Part shown: positions 19,800 to 26,988 of the stretch, piece after piece
Numbering within the stretch: the first letter of the stretch is position 1
Layout of the letters: every line of letters starts with the position of its first letter
From: a virus
Reading direction: 5' to 3' (one strand)
Length of the DNA stretch: 26,988 nt
Virus record (IMG/VR): IMGVR_UViG_3300025131_000342
Span: 1-26,988 of that record
Notes under the pieces: model-generated
Databases searched by the model: none
Told to the model about the DNA's origin: nothing
Seen by the model: only the letters and a program-made list of their open reading frames with translations
Position numbers and translations under genes: made by a program

Positions 19800-20766
19800 G
19801 AATCTTATACTCGTAATCGTACTTAACTGATTCTTGGTCTATCCACTTCTTTAGATCAAAATCCTTTACATGAGCCTCATTCCAGTCCTTGAATCTTGGA
19901 GGAGGAGTGCATACAGAGATCTCTCCCAACATCTTGCATTTGCGTAATCTATCGAATTTCTGAATCCCTCTACATCCTGCTGTATCGTTGTCATACCCTA
20001 AAATGATTTCCCCTTCAAAGTCTTTAAGTATTTCCATCTGAATCTCAGAGACACTACAGCCCATTGTGCAGGTAGCATTAATTCCTTGTAACTGTAGAGA
20101 GATAGCATCGAAAGGTCCCTCACAGACGACTAGGGAAGCTCCTGCCTCATCATATGGGTATAGTATGGTAGAAGGCTTTAGAATGTCTTCGTCTACGGAC
20201 GGATTAAGATATTTGGGGAAAGCATCACCTAAGGCTCTGGCCTGGAAATAAAACATTACCTCATTTTTTAAAAAAGGAATGATCAGCCTATTCTTGTACC
20301 TTCCTTCTTTTTCTACAAAATAGAAAAGTTTATCTTCTTTTAAATCTAATAATTTTCTTTCAAAAAGAAAAGACCACGCTTCTTGGACTAGGGGTTCCTC
20401 TGAGTAACAGGAGGAACTATTAATTTTTATAAGATTAGAAGAGAACTTAGATTCTTTGTTAATCTTTTCTTTTATCTGGGGGATTCTTTTGGTATCATTT
20501 TTAAAGAGACTCTTAATTAAGAGTTCTGATTCAGAAGCATGATAACTCTTTCCTTCAAGAATGGAGTAGAGTTGAATAAAATTACCAGTCTCACTAGAAA
20601 GAAAATCTTGCCACAGCCCTGTATCAACATTAATACTTAGTTTAAGTCGAGAATCATTATCTCTAAATATAGAGGGAATTAAGAATTCTTGCTCATTAGA
20701 TGAGAATTTACCTATACCTTCAAATTTTGAAGTTAAGTACTCTATAATTACGGTGGAGGCTATCAT
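19786..20766 (-). CDS. 61: DNA primase, gp61/DnaG-type TOPRIM
   Basis: A 326-residue primase that would make RNA primers for lagging-strand synthesis with the replicative helicase. TOPRIM motifs: CEGPFDAIS (206-211 for EGPFDA), DNDTAG (249-254) and PPPRFKDWNEAH near 288-299. The total length matches T4 gp61 (342). The N-terminal part keeps the outline of the primase zinc ribbon (IPSIFRDNDSRLKLSINVDT, then GLWQDFLSSETGNFIQL), but all four metal-binding Cys/His positions are gone. I chose the ATG at 20766 over a GTG at 20802, because the longer form runs into the coding region of the divergent nuclease. The start overlaps that of the nuclease gene (CATG). Confidence 0.88.
   Translation of the reverse strand: MIASTVIIEYLTSKFEGIGKFSSNEQEFLIPSIFRDNDSRLKLSINVDTGLWQDFLSSETGNFIQLYSILEGKSYHASESELLIKSLFKNDTKRIPQIKEKINKESKFSSNLIKINSSSCYSEEPLVQEAWSFLFERKLLDLKEDKLFYFVEKEGRYKNRLIIPFLKNEVMFYFQARALGDAFPKYLNPSVDEDILKPSTILYPYDEAGASLVVCEGPFDAISLQLQGINATCTMGCSVSEIQMEILKDFEGEIILGYDNDTAGCRGIQKFDRLRKCKMLGEISVCTPPPRFKDWNEAHVKDFDLKKWIDQESVKYDYEYKILNSL
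20743..20759 (+). promoter_or_regulatory. TATAATT box and strong ribosome site of the nuclease gene
   Basis: TATAATT at 20743-20749 and TGGAGG at 20754-20759, five bases before the ATG at 20765. It lies wholly inside the 5' coding part of the divergent primase gene, so both functions share the same bases. Confidence 0.4.
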
Positions 20767-21538
20767 GTTTTGTACCACTATATCACAGTCGAAAGCGAAC
20801 ACATTTTTAGAGTGTAAGCTAAAATATTTATATCGCTATGTTAAACGAGTTCCTCAGGATCAGACAAATGGGGACGCACTTCACTTTGGATCTTACATCC
20901 ATAAAATTTTAGAAGAGGGTGTTGCTTGTAAAACTCTAGAAGAGTTACAGGGACACGCTAAGGAACAGAAGAGTAAATATAAGTTTAATTCTTCCTACAC
21001 TCCTAAGATTGATATCTGTCTAAGAAATTTCCTAAACTTCAATTCTAAACTTGCCGAAGCAGGGGCTACTGAGCAAGTGTATGAAGTAACCGTTAAAGAC
21101 GATATCTCTGTCAATGGCATCATTGATAGGGTGATTAGAGGAAAGGATGGAGGTTACTTGGTTATTGATTACAAAACAAGTAAGAGACAAAAAACTAAGT
21201 TTGATCTGTTTCAAGACGATCAACTCCAGGGATACTGTTTTGCGGTTCATAAACTGTATGAAACACCCATAGAGAATATTACAGTAGCCCACTACTATCC
21301 TCTCACAGATACTTTGGTATCAGTAAACTATTCAAACGCACAGATAGCTGCTTATCTGCGGAAGAAAGTCGATGAGGTCTGGAAGATTAGGAAGAGCAAG
21401 AACGCTGATATGTGCCCTAATCAGAACCAGTACTGTAACTGGTGTGGGTACAAGTATGTTTGCCCTTTATTCCATCCAGCTAACATAGTCGAGAAACGAC
21501 TAGATGAAGCTAAGAAAAATTCACAATCCAAACAGTAG
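20765..21538 (+). CDS. Cas4/RecB-like PD-(D/E)XK exonuclease with Fe-S cysteines
   Basis: A 257-residue nuclease. The start at 20765 is preferred over 20753 because TGGAGG is correctly placed. RecB-type motifs in order: H46 in GSYIHKILE, D121 in GIIDRV, VIDYKTSK (D135, K137) and the QLQGY helix (Q153). Four Cys form the pattern seen in Cas4 and AddB iron-sulfur nucleases: C17, then C214-x2-C217-x5-C223. There are no helicase motifs. Phages carry stand-alone proteins of this family for recombination or processing of DNA ends. No CRISPR array or cas1/cas2 is in the window, so a Cas4 role in spacer acquisition is not supported. It is divergent from the primase, which suggests a replication-recombination pair. 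Confidence 0.88.
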   Translation: MFCTTISQSKANTFLECKLKYLYRYVKRVPQDQTNGDALHFGSYIHKILEEGVACKTLEELQGHAKEQKSKYKFNSSYTPKIDICLRNFLNFNSKLAEAGATEQVYEVTVKDDISVNGIIDRVIRGKDGGYLVIDYKTSKRQKTKFDLFQDDQLQGYCFAVHKLYETPIENITVAHYYPLTDTLVSVNYSNAQIAAYLRKKVDEVWKIRKSKNADMCPNQNQYCNWCGYKYVCPLFHPANIVEKRLDEAKKNSQSKQ

Positions 21539-21668
21539 AAGCGATAACATAAAAGAACATTAACGAAATAATGAAGTAGATGACTTGCCAAGTCCAATCT
21601 AAAGAATCTTCAAACGCATCGCTAGAAATCCACCTAGCCAAAGCCATATCTTTTAAGAAGTTAATCAT
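21510..21668 (-). CDS. 52-residue single-pass membrane protein
   Basis: An ORF of 52 residues with an amphipathic start (MINFLKDMALARWISSDAFE) and one long hydrophobic segment near 27-50 (WQVIYFIISLMFFYVIASTV). Its ATG overlaps the TGA of the upstream gene (ATGA) and AGGA lies eight bases ahead, both supporting translation. It fills the gap between the nuclease gene and the next leftward gene, and its last 29 bases overlap the nuclease gene on the other strand. Function unknown. Confidence 0.55.
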   Translation of the reverse strand: MINFLKDMALARWISSDAFEDSLDWTWQVIYFIISLMFFYVIASTVWIVNFS

Positions 21669-21952
21669 TTTATTTTTCCTGTTATAAGGGGTCTGTAAAG
21701 ATCTATATTTATAGAATCAAAGAAGTTATCAACCTGCTCCTCAGAGTACTTACATTTCTTTGTTAAGTAAACATACAAAGATTTAAGTTTAAGAGGTTTT
21801 TGGTTAGAAAGAGAATGAAGTATTTTTATTTGAAAGTGCTTTATAAATTTTTCAGAATACTTATATCTCCATAACTCAATAAATGAATTACTCAATGTAT
21901 GATTTATTAAATCAATAAAATCAATAATTTCTATATCTAGAGAGTCATTCAT
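21665..21952 (-). CDS. small helical hypothetical protein, 95 aa
   Basis: The frame stays open to 22045, but the ATG at 21952 (MNDSLDIEIIDFID) is preferred because upstream codons overlap the divergent gene at 21985. Predicted all-helical, rich in Ile, Leu, Lys and Phe (SNSFIELWRYKYSEKFIKHF), with a C-terminal YSEEQVDNFFDSINID segment. T4-like phages encode small regulators of late transcription and translation of about this size, but I see no residue match to gp33, RegA or similar. Coupled to the 52-residue membrane protein. Unknown function. Confidence 0.5.
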   Translation of the reverse strand: MNDSLDIEIIDFIDLINHTLSNSFIELWRYKYSEKFIKHFQIKILHSLSNQKPLKLKSLYVYLTKKCKYSEEQVDNFFDSINIDLYRPLITGKIK

Positions 21953-21965
21953 GTTTGAATATATA

Positions 21966-21972
21966 TATAATA
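21966..21972 (+). promoter_or_regulatory. TATAATA late-promoter-like box of the tail operon
   Basis: TATAATA in an alternating AT stretch, 12 bases before the ATG at 21985; GATAGAAA is a weak ribosome site. It probably starts the unit that runs through tape measure and baseplate genes to the window end, where no further box was found. Confidence 0.5.
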
Positions 21973-21984
21973 TGATAGAAACCC

Positions 21985-22533
21985 ATGACTCAATTTTCAC
22001 CAACAATTCAAGAATTTTTAAAAAGTTATTCCCCAGAACGGGCACCGTCTGAGGTTATATTCTCTGAACAACAAGAGATTAGTACTATAATTGCTAGAAT
22101 ACCCAGACTAACTAGCAGATTTAGACCTGGAGAGATAATAATATTTAATTATACTCCTGGTGGTCAGATGAGGAGTACTATGGGCAGGTTTGCTGGTGGT
22201 AGAGAACGAGTTATTTTAGTTGTTGCCTCAAAGTACGAACCTCAAGGAATTAGGAGGACCAGAACTACTCATGCTGTTATCGTAGCTTGCTTCAGACTTG
22301 AGTATTCCTCTAAGGCAGTTATTGATATTGTTCTTAAAACCCTATATAAAAATAGGAAGAAGCTAAAAAATATATCTCAAAAAGTAAAGAAGGGATTATT
22401 TGCAGTATTAGGATCAGGAGTTTATAGAACTTATAGATTAGATAGAATGGAGTTTTGTTGGAATATAAATCTAACAGAAGCACAAAAAGCTATTTCAGAG
22501 AGAGAGGAAACCGAAAATGCCCCAGAAGAATGA
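21985..22533 (+). CDS. tail/baseplate-associated protein of unknown family, 182 aa
   Basis: A helical start (SPTIQEFLKSYSPERAPSEV) is followed by a small beta domain (FRPGEIIIFNYTPGG, then RERVILVVASKYEPQG) and a charged helix (YKNRKKLKNISQKVKKG), ending with YRTYRLDRMEFCWNINLTE and an acidic tail. The P-G-E-I-I-x-F-x-Y ... V-I-L-V pattern resembles a domain I have seen in uncharacterised proteins of large myoviruses, but no name can be given. Position just before the tape measure equals that of T4 gene 28, and the length is close (177 in T4). I see no residue-level similarity to gp28, so this is positional only. It overlaps the tape measure start by 17 bases. Confidence 0.5.
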   Translation: MTQFSPTIQEFLKSYSPERAPSEVIFSEQQEISTIIARIPRLTSRFRPGEIIIFNYTPGGQMRSTMGRFAGGRERVILVVASKYEPQGIRRTRTTHAVIVACFRLEYSSKAVIDIVLKTLYKNRKKLKNISQKVKKGLFAVLGSGVYRTYRLDRMEFCWNINLTEAQKAISEREETENAPEE

Positions 22534-24739
22534 TGAACAAGCTGTAGCAGCAAGTTTGGCCTTAACAGAAGCTGTTTCTAATTTAAATAAAGCTTTAGCT
22601 CAAGGTAATCCTGCTTATGGTAGGCAAGCAAAGGCATTAGCAGCAAATAGTAAAGCTTTACAAGGTCGTTCTGCTTCTGAGAAAACTATAGGGGGCGTGA
22701 TGGGGAGCCTCCATGATTCCATAGGCACCCTGGGGGGGAAATTTTCAACCGATATTAAAAATTTTGCTAGTCCTATTAATTTATTATCAACTGCTTTAAG
22801 AGAAGGATTGCAGACAGCAATGGAGACCCAAAACTCAGCCCTTCAACTGGGGATGGAGGTTGATGAAGTAATTGGTAAATTCCCAGGTGATATGAGTACT
22901 GCTATGGGTGGTTTTACTGCTAACCTTAAAACTACCATGCAGCAAACTGATATTGGTATGAAAGATTTAGGAAAGCATACCTCTATAGCTGCGGCTCGTA
23001 CTGAGGCTTTAGGAGGAAATACTACTGGATTAATTAGAGCGCAGAGAAGGATGGAGACGCATTTAGGTATGGATGCTGCTGCTGTTGATAAGTCCTCTAA
23101 AAATATGGTTCTTCTCAGTCAGCAGTATGGGATATCTACTGATCGTTTGGTAGCTGGATTGGATGCACTTGCTAGTAATTTTGGAACCTTTGCTGCATTA
23201 GGTATTGGAGAGGATATGACTAACGCAGTAACAGAGTTTACTGCCCAAGCGGGTGCTGGAAATGAAAAACTAGTAGCGCAATTTACAAAATCTTTAACCG
23301 CAGTTGGAGGTGCTGCTGTTTCTCAAGCTGTGCTTGGAGGAGTTCAAGATATACAGCATGAAGTAATGACAGGAAATGTTAATGCCAATATGTTGCGTGA
23401 AGCGGCGATGAAACAAGGTTCTCGATTACAAGGAATTGTTTCGGAAATGCAATCAAATGGGGTAAACATGACGGTAGCTATGGATCAGCTTGGTAGGCTA
23501 TACGGAGAAGGTGCCGTTGCTGCTTTACAGTTGTTTAAGCAACAAGAAGCCATGACTGATGAGCAAAGGAAAGAAGTAGAAATATCACAAGAATGGAATA
23601 AAACATTAACTCTACTTAAAGATGAGATTATGACTCCTATTAAAGTTTCTCTCTCAGAACATATACCTGTACTTGTTGATCAAGTTAAAAAGTTTGTTCC
23701 TATCCTTCAAGGAATTCTTAAAGGTGTAATGATATCCGCTGCTGCGGTTGCTATGAAGAGGGGTCTTGGAGGAATGTTAGCAGGAGCAACCACAAAAGGT
23801 GGTCCTGATCTTATGCGTATGGCTGGTGGTTTAGGGTTGGCTGGTGTGGGTCTTGGAGGAGCTTCTATGGGGCTAGGAGCCGATATAGGAGGAGCAGGAG
23901 CTATGGGTGCGGCTGGTTTAGCTGCTGGGTTACTCCCCATGATTACTACTTTATTTAGTAAAGATAAAGGTATATTTGGAGCCTTTAAGTATGGTTTCGG
24001 AAAGGATAAAGGAGGAGGGGGAGGTATTCTCGGCATGGGAGGAGGTAAGCTAGGAACTCAAGGAAACCCCATGTATGTTATTCAAACTGAAGACCTCTTA
24101 GGTGGAGTATCGAAGATGATTCCAGACGGAGGAATGGGTAAGATGTTTAAAAAGATACCTGGAGTAGGCAAACTTGGTCAATTTTTAGGAAAGGGATCTG
24201 GATTAGATAGGGCTCTTTCTAAAGGAGCATCTGGATTATTAAAAGGAACTAGTAAAGCTATAGGTCCAGGAGTAAAGCGAATATTTGGTAGGGGCGCAGC
24301 TAAAACATTCGGGAGTTTTATGGGGAAAAGATTAGCTGGAGTAGCCGCAGCTAATATGGTTCCAGTAGCAGGACAAATATTAACTGTTGGAGTTCTTGCA
24401 TGGGAAGGGTTACAATATTGGAAGAAAAGACAAGAACAACGAGCTTATCAACGAGATGAAGCTATTAGAGATGATTTACATAAAAGACAGGAAGAAAGAA
24501 TACAGGCTGAAATTGGTGCTTTTAATGAAGGTATGAATAAGTCTACTTCTTATTTGCGAATTACAAATGAAGAACTTAGGTCAGCAATGAAAGATCAACT
24601 GTATGGAGGTTCTATGAAAGCTTCAATAGATAAACTGGCTGGTGCTATTGAGGCTGGTAATAAAACTAATGAAAGTATTGAAGTAAATACAGCAGAGATG
24701 GCAGCAAATAACAGTATAGAAACAGCAGAAGGGGGATGA
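22517..24739 (+). CDS. 29: tape measure protein (gp29-like)
   Basis: A 740-residue protein that would set tail length and occupy the tube lumen before injection. The N-terminal two-fifths is long Ala/Gln/Thr-rich helix (AAARTEALGGNTTGLIRAQR-type repeats). The middle (about 400-490) is Gly/Ala/Met-rich and hydrophobic (MISAAAVAMKRGLGGMLAGA; GLAGVGLGGASMGLGADIGG), the usual membrane-active part. The C-terminal part is basic then helical (YWKKRQEQRAYQRDEAIRDD). T4 gp29 is 590 residues; by the usual rule of about 1.5 Angstrom per residue, a somewhat longer tail than T4 is expected. It follows the chaperone module in the same order as other tailed phages. Confidence 0.85.
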   Translation: MPQKNDEQAVAASLALTEAVSNLNKALAQGNPAYGRQAKALAANSKALQGRSASEKTIGGVMGSLHDSIGTLGGKFSTDIKNFASPINLLSTALREGLQTAMETQNSALQLGMEVDEVIGKFPGDMSTAMGGFTANLKTTMQQTDIGMKDLGKHTSIAAARTEALGGNTTGLIRAQRRMETHLGMDAAAVDKSSKNMVLLSQQYGISTDRLVAGLDALASNFGTFAALGIGEDMTNAVTEFTAQAGAGNEKLVAQFTKSLTAVGGAAVSQAVLGGVQDIQHEVMTGNVNANMLREAAMKQGSRLQGIVSEMQSNGVNMTVAMDQLGRLYGEGAVAALQLFKQQEAMTDEQRKEVEISQEWNKTLTLLKDEIMTPIKVSLSEHIPVLVDQVKKFVPILQGILKGVMISAAAVAMKRGLGGMLAGATTKGGPDLMRMAGGLGLAGVGLGGASMGLGADIGGAGAMGAAGLAAGLLPMITTLFSKDKGIFGAFKYGFGKDKGGGGGILGMGGGKLGTQGNPMYVIQTEDLLGGVSKMIPDGGMGKMFKKIPGVGKLGQFLGKGSGLDRALSKGASGLLKGTSKAIGPGVKRIFGRGAAKTFGSFMGKRLAGVAAANMVPVAGQILTVGVLAWEGLQYWKKRQEQRAYQRDEAIRDDLHKRQEERIQAEIGAFNEGMNKSTSYLRITNEELRSAMKDQLYGGSMKASIDKLAGAIEAGNKTNESIEVNTAEMAANNSIETAEGG

Positions 24740-24742
24740 TTT

Positions 24743-25735
24743 ATGGATCTTAATGGAAATACCGTTGTAGGGATGGAGGAAACTAGAATTGGAATTAGGA
24801 ACGGTGTAGTGAGATCTATGACTACCGCTGCTGAATCTATGAAAACAAACTTGATTAAAAGTTCTTTATTAGAACAAAAATCATATCTTCAATTTGAATA
24901 TCCAAACGAAATAGATCCTACGGCTCCTCCTAGAATATTGAGACTTCCTTTCTTTGAAGATCCCGAGATTAGAGAATCTAAAACAGCAAGATACGCAAGC
25001 TATAAACCGACAAGCAGAGCTAGTGAGTTGTTTGCTTACTTAGGATCAGATGCTAGAGGGTTTAATCTTATTTTCAACTTAACTCTTCCCCATTTAGCTG
25101 CTATGTTAAATACAGATAGAGGTCGTCTATCTCCTAAAACTATGGGAACAAAAGAAGCTAAAGAATCTTTTTTTGCTGGATCCCAAGGAAGAGCGTATGA
25201 TGCGATTGGTCCTAAATCTTCTGATTACACTAAAAAATATAGTCCTACTCCTTTTGTTGGACAGACAGAAGGACTTCCATTACAAGAATTAGGATATCCT
25301 CTTACACCAGAAGGATATGAAGCGTGGTGGCATGATTCTAAGGTGGACGGGAGTGATACTATTAAGGATTTATTAGTGTATTGGATTGATATAATTAGAT
25401 CTTCAGTCTATAATAATGTACAGAACCCCGTATTTGGTCCTCCTATTGTAAAACTGACTCATGGAATACTTTATAGGAATATTCCTTGTATTGTTACTAA
25501 TTATAGTATAGCTTTCGACCCAAACACGGGGTATGATAAAGATACTATGATACCTAGAGTAATAAAAATAGATATGGAATTAAAAGAAATACGAGCAGGA
25601 GATTTTGGTCAATTTAATGCTTCTAAAGTTAATTCTATTGAGGGAGAAAATTTGGCTGGTTGGGAAGCTGTTTTAACTAGTAACGATAATCAAATTGGTG
25701 GAACTTTAGATGTTCTTCCTATACTAAACAGTTAA
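24743..25735 (+). CDS. 48: baseplate tail-tube cap/initiator (gp48-like)
   Basis: A 330-residue protein (T4 gp48: 364). After a helical start, ILRLPFFEDPEIRESKTARY and RGFNLIFNLTLPHLAAML follow. The C-terminal domain runs ... FGPPIVKLTHGILYRNIPC, IVTNYSIAFDPNTGYDKDTM, IPRVIKIDMELKEIRAGDFG. This matches the gp48 plan of F-x-L-T-x-P, a CxI-x-x-I-x-F strand pair and a final LPxxFxLEITMREI strand. It forms the platform between hub and first tube ring. The gene order 29-48 equals T4. gp54 is an alternative, since both share this tube-like fold. The ATG follows the tape measure stop by three bases. Confidence 0.7.
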   Translation: MDLNGNTVVGMEETRIGIRNGVVRSMTTAAESMKTNLIKSSLLEQKSYLQFEYPNEIDPTAPPRILRLPFFEDPEIRESKTARYASYKPTSRASELFAYLGSDARGFNLIFNLTLPHLAAMLNTDRGRLSPKTMGTKEAKESFFAGSQGRAYDAIGPKSSDYTKKYSPTPFVGQTEGLPLQELGYPLTPEGYEAWWHDSKVDGSDTIKDLLVYWIDIIRSSVYNNVQNPVFGPPIVKLTHGILYRNIPCIVTNYSIAFDPNTGYDKDTMIPRVIKIDMELKEIRAGDFGQFNASKVNSIEGENLAGWEAVLTSNDNQIGGTLDVLPILNS

Positions 25736-25745
25736 GAGCAATATT

Positions 25746-26063
25746 ATGGTTTTTTCAAATTCAAACGCAAATCCTTTAGAAACTTCAAGGTATAAACAAG
25801 GAGCAGTTACCTATTTTCATAAGGGGAAAACAGTTATATCTACTTTAGGAAGTGAATCCTTTGATAATTACATTAAGGACGCATCCAAAGGAGAGTTTGC
25901 TTTAGGTAGAGTTCCCGCAGGATACGAAGCTAGACCTGATCTTATTTCACAACTATTTTTTGGAGATACTGATTCGTGGTGGAAGCTAATGATTATTAAT
26001 AGTCTTAATGATCCTTTTGAAGCTCTAAAAGTAGGAAATCAGCTACTATTACCTAAGGACTAA
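25746..26063 (+). CDS. 53: baseplate wedge protein (gp53-like)
   Basis: A 105-residue protein. The stretch RPDLISQLFFGDTDSWWKLM followed by IINSLNDPFEALKVGNQLLL is the core of the T4 gp53 / LysM-like baseplate domain (D-L-I-S...G-D...WW-x-[IL]-x-x-x-N-x-x-x-D-P), which clamps adjacent wedges around the hub. T4 gp53 is 196 residues, so this is the compact single-domain form common in other myoviruses. Start at 25746 with AGAGCAATATT ahead. Translation passes directly to the next gene. Confidence 0.78.
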   Translation: MVFSNSNANPLETSRYKQGAVTYFHKGKTVISTLGSESFDNYIKDASKGEFALGRVPAGYEARPDLISQLFFGDTDSWWKLMIINSLNDPFEALKVGNQLLLPKD

Positions 26064-26066
26064 GTT

Positions 26067-26988
26067 TTGCAGGACTTTCAAAGAGGCACCGTAGGAGCTA
26101 ATGTTTTAGTATCTTTTGAGGCAAGTGCTGTAGATTTTATCTTCAAAAAGAGTAGTGATTTTGGAGATTTTACTACTTATGTAAAGGGTCATCCTGAAGC
26201 ATATTTATTTGGATATCAAAGTCCTAGAAATATAGTAAGTTTTGAGCATAGCTATGGTTATAGAGATGGTGGTGCGGGAGGAAATGCTCCTACTTTTGTG
26301 ATAAAGTTTATAGATCCTGAAGTAGAGTTTGAGAATAGATTTTTAAAACATGCTTCTATGGAAGGTATGGCTATGGAAGCCTTTTCTGTAGATTTAGATG
26401 AATTAAAAACAAAAGACGATTTTTTGGATTCTCCTTATAGCGATTGGTATCAGGACGCTTACGGAGAAAATTTTGATGCGGTAAAAGAAGAAAACGATGC
26501 AAAAACGGACTCAGTTCTAGTAGGTTATACTCCTGACTATGCAGGAAGAACTACTTGGCCTAGAAGATTGGATTGGAACGGATCTCCTCCAAACCAAAAT
26601 CCAAACAAAAATCGTATGGTGCCTTTCGGTCACTATCAAATAAAACTTTCTGATGCCGTAGAAGATGCTTCTGGGGGGTGGAGATATTCCGATCCTATAA
26701 AATGTCGAATAACAGATGCTCAAGGATCTAATGTATCTAAACCTTATCTTACTGAGTGTCCCCCCGACTATATTGCTAGGGGTGAGTGTGTCTCAGGTGA
26801 AATTATACAAATAAATCCAAATATGTTTCCAGGAGCATGGGCATATAGGCAGGAAATTTTTACAGGTAAAGATAAAACAAAACATGAAAAGGAAGTAGAA
26901 GATGCTACTGCTAAACAACTAAACGAATACATAGAAAGCGAAAGAAAAAAGTTAGGAGCAGGGTCGGTTACAAAATTATATGTTGCTT
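26067..26988 (+). CDS. baseplate/tail structural protein, 3' end cut by window edge (TTG start)
   Basis: A frame of at least 307 residues from a TTG at 26067 to the window end with no stop. AAGGA lies seven bases before the TTG and the gene follows the gp53-like stop by three bases, so TTG initiation is likely. The protein opens (M)QDFQRGTVGANVLVSFEASA and YLFGYQSPRNIVSFEHSYGY, then FVIKFIDPEVEFENRFLKHA. The later part holds KLSDAVEDASGGWRYSDPIK and three Cys near CRITDAQG, TECPPDY and GECVSG. Position after gp53 suggests a baseplate component such as a hub or wedge protein; the family is not recognised. Confidence 0.6.
   Translation, partial: MQDFQRGTVGANVLVSFEASAVDFIFKKSSDFGDFTTYVKGHPEAYLFGYQSPRNIVSFEHSYGYRDGGAGGNAPTFVIKFIDPEVEFENRFLKHASMEGMAMEAFSVDLDELKTKDDFLDSPYSDWYQDAYGENFDAVKEENDAKTDSVLVGYTPDYAGRTTWPRRLDWNGSPPNQNPNKNRMVPFGHYQIKLSDAVEDASGGWRYSDPIKCRITDAQGSNVSKPYLTECPPDYIARGECVSGEIIQINPNMFPGAWAYRQEIFTGKDKTKHEKEVEDATAKQLNEYIESERKKLGAGSVTKLYVA

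Noticed and set aside
20765-21538. Cas4 as part of a CRISPR-Cas locus
   Set aside because: No repeat-spacer array and no cas1, cas2 or effector gene is present; stand-alone phage nucleases share the same motifs.
21665-21952. Late transcription co-activator gp33
   Set aside because: Similar size only; the residues do not match the gp33 pattern I remember.
23707-24036. Leftward Pro-rich frame of 109 codons
   Set aside because: It mirrors the Gly/Ala-rich middle of the tape measure gene and has no start signals.
1-26988. tRNA genes, integrase, attachment sites or insertion sequences
   Set aside because: Looked for by eye and none seen; the genes are those of a lytic-type virion region.

Overview
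This window is part of the late (virion) region of a contractile-tailed phage of the T4 superfamily, probably a divergent environmental (aquatic-type) myovirus. The evidence is a large terminase (gp17-like) directly followed by a portal (gp20-like), a UvsW helicase, a gp61-like primase, a gp26/gp51-family tail chaperone, a tape measure protein, a gp48-like tube cap and a gp53-like baseplate wedge protein. Host and exact taxon cannot be read from the sequence. Most of the window is AT-rich. The first ~1.6 kb is visibly richer in G+C.

Layout. 1-1,576: leftward cluster of very small genes (a DUF2958-like gene cut by the window edge, two CxxC/CxxC proteins, unknowns, and two 22-27 aa membrane micro-ORFs that start on the stop codon of the gene before them). 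1,577-1,777: divergent control region with repeated GGGACTCC blocks. 1,778-7,943: rightward array of small, mostly Lys/Arg-rich proteins. At least nine start with the same ~14-residue peptide, M-N-N-F-E-E-[YH]-L-I-N-V-L-L-E, or a variant. This looks like the T4 internal-protein capsid targeting sequence with its prohead-protease site [L/I]-x-E. Two membrane proteins sit inside the array; a virion-like protein pair and a 19-residue Cys peptide end it. 7,944-8,920: leftward membrane protein and glycosyltransferase. 8,936-15,042: terminase, portal, a large acidic scaffold-like protein, a C1q-like virion protein and two small membrane proteins. 15,039-16,627: leftward uvsW and a 74-aa companion. 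16,672-19,783: tail chaperone with a probable programmed -1 frameshift, then three unknown virion-type proteins. 19,786-21,952: primase (left), Cas4-like nuclease (right) and two small leftward genes. 21,985-26,988: unknown protein, tape measure, gp48-like, gp53-like and a TTG-initiated gene running off the end.

How it may work together: the terminase, portal and acidic core candidate build and fill the head. The basic tagged proteins would be recruited to the prohead core, cut after the Glu and left inside with the DNA, ready for injection. The tail genes build the tube and baseplate. A TATAATA box resembling T4 late promoters precedes many units, at two distances from the ATG: 4-6 nt (which would give leaderless mRNA) or 11-13 nt (with a Shine-Dalgarno site). 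Major capsid, prohead protease, sheath and tube genes are not in the window.

The candidate undescribed system is the expanded array of capsid-targeted, DNA-binding-like cargo proteins. Second is the frameshifted gp26/51 chaperone. All functional calls rest on reading the sequence and remembered family features; no search was run.
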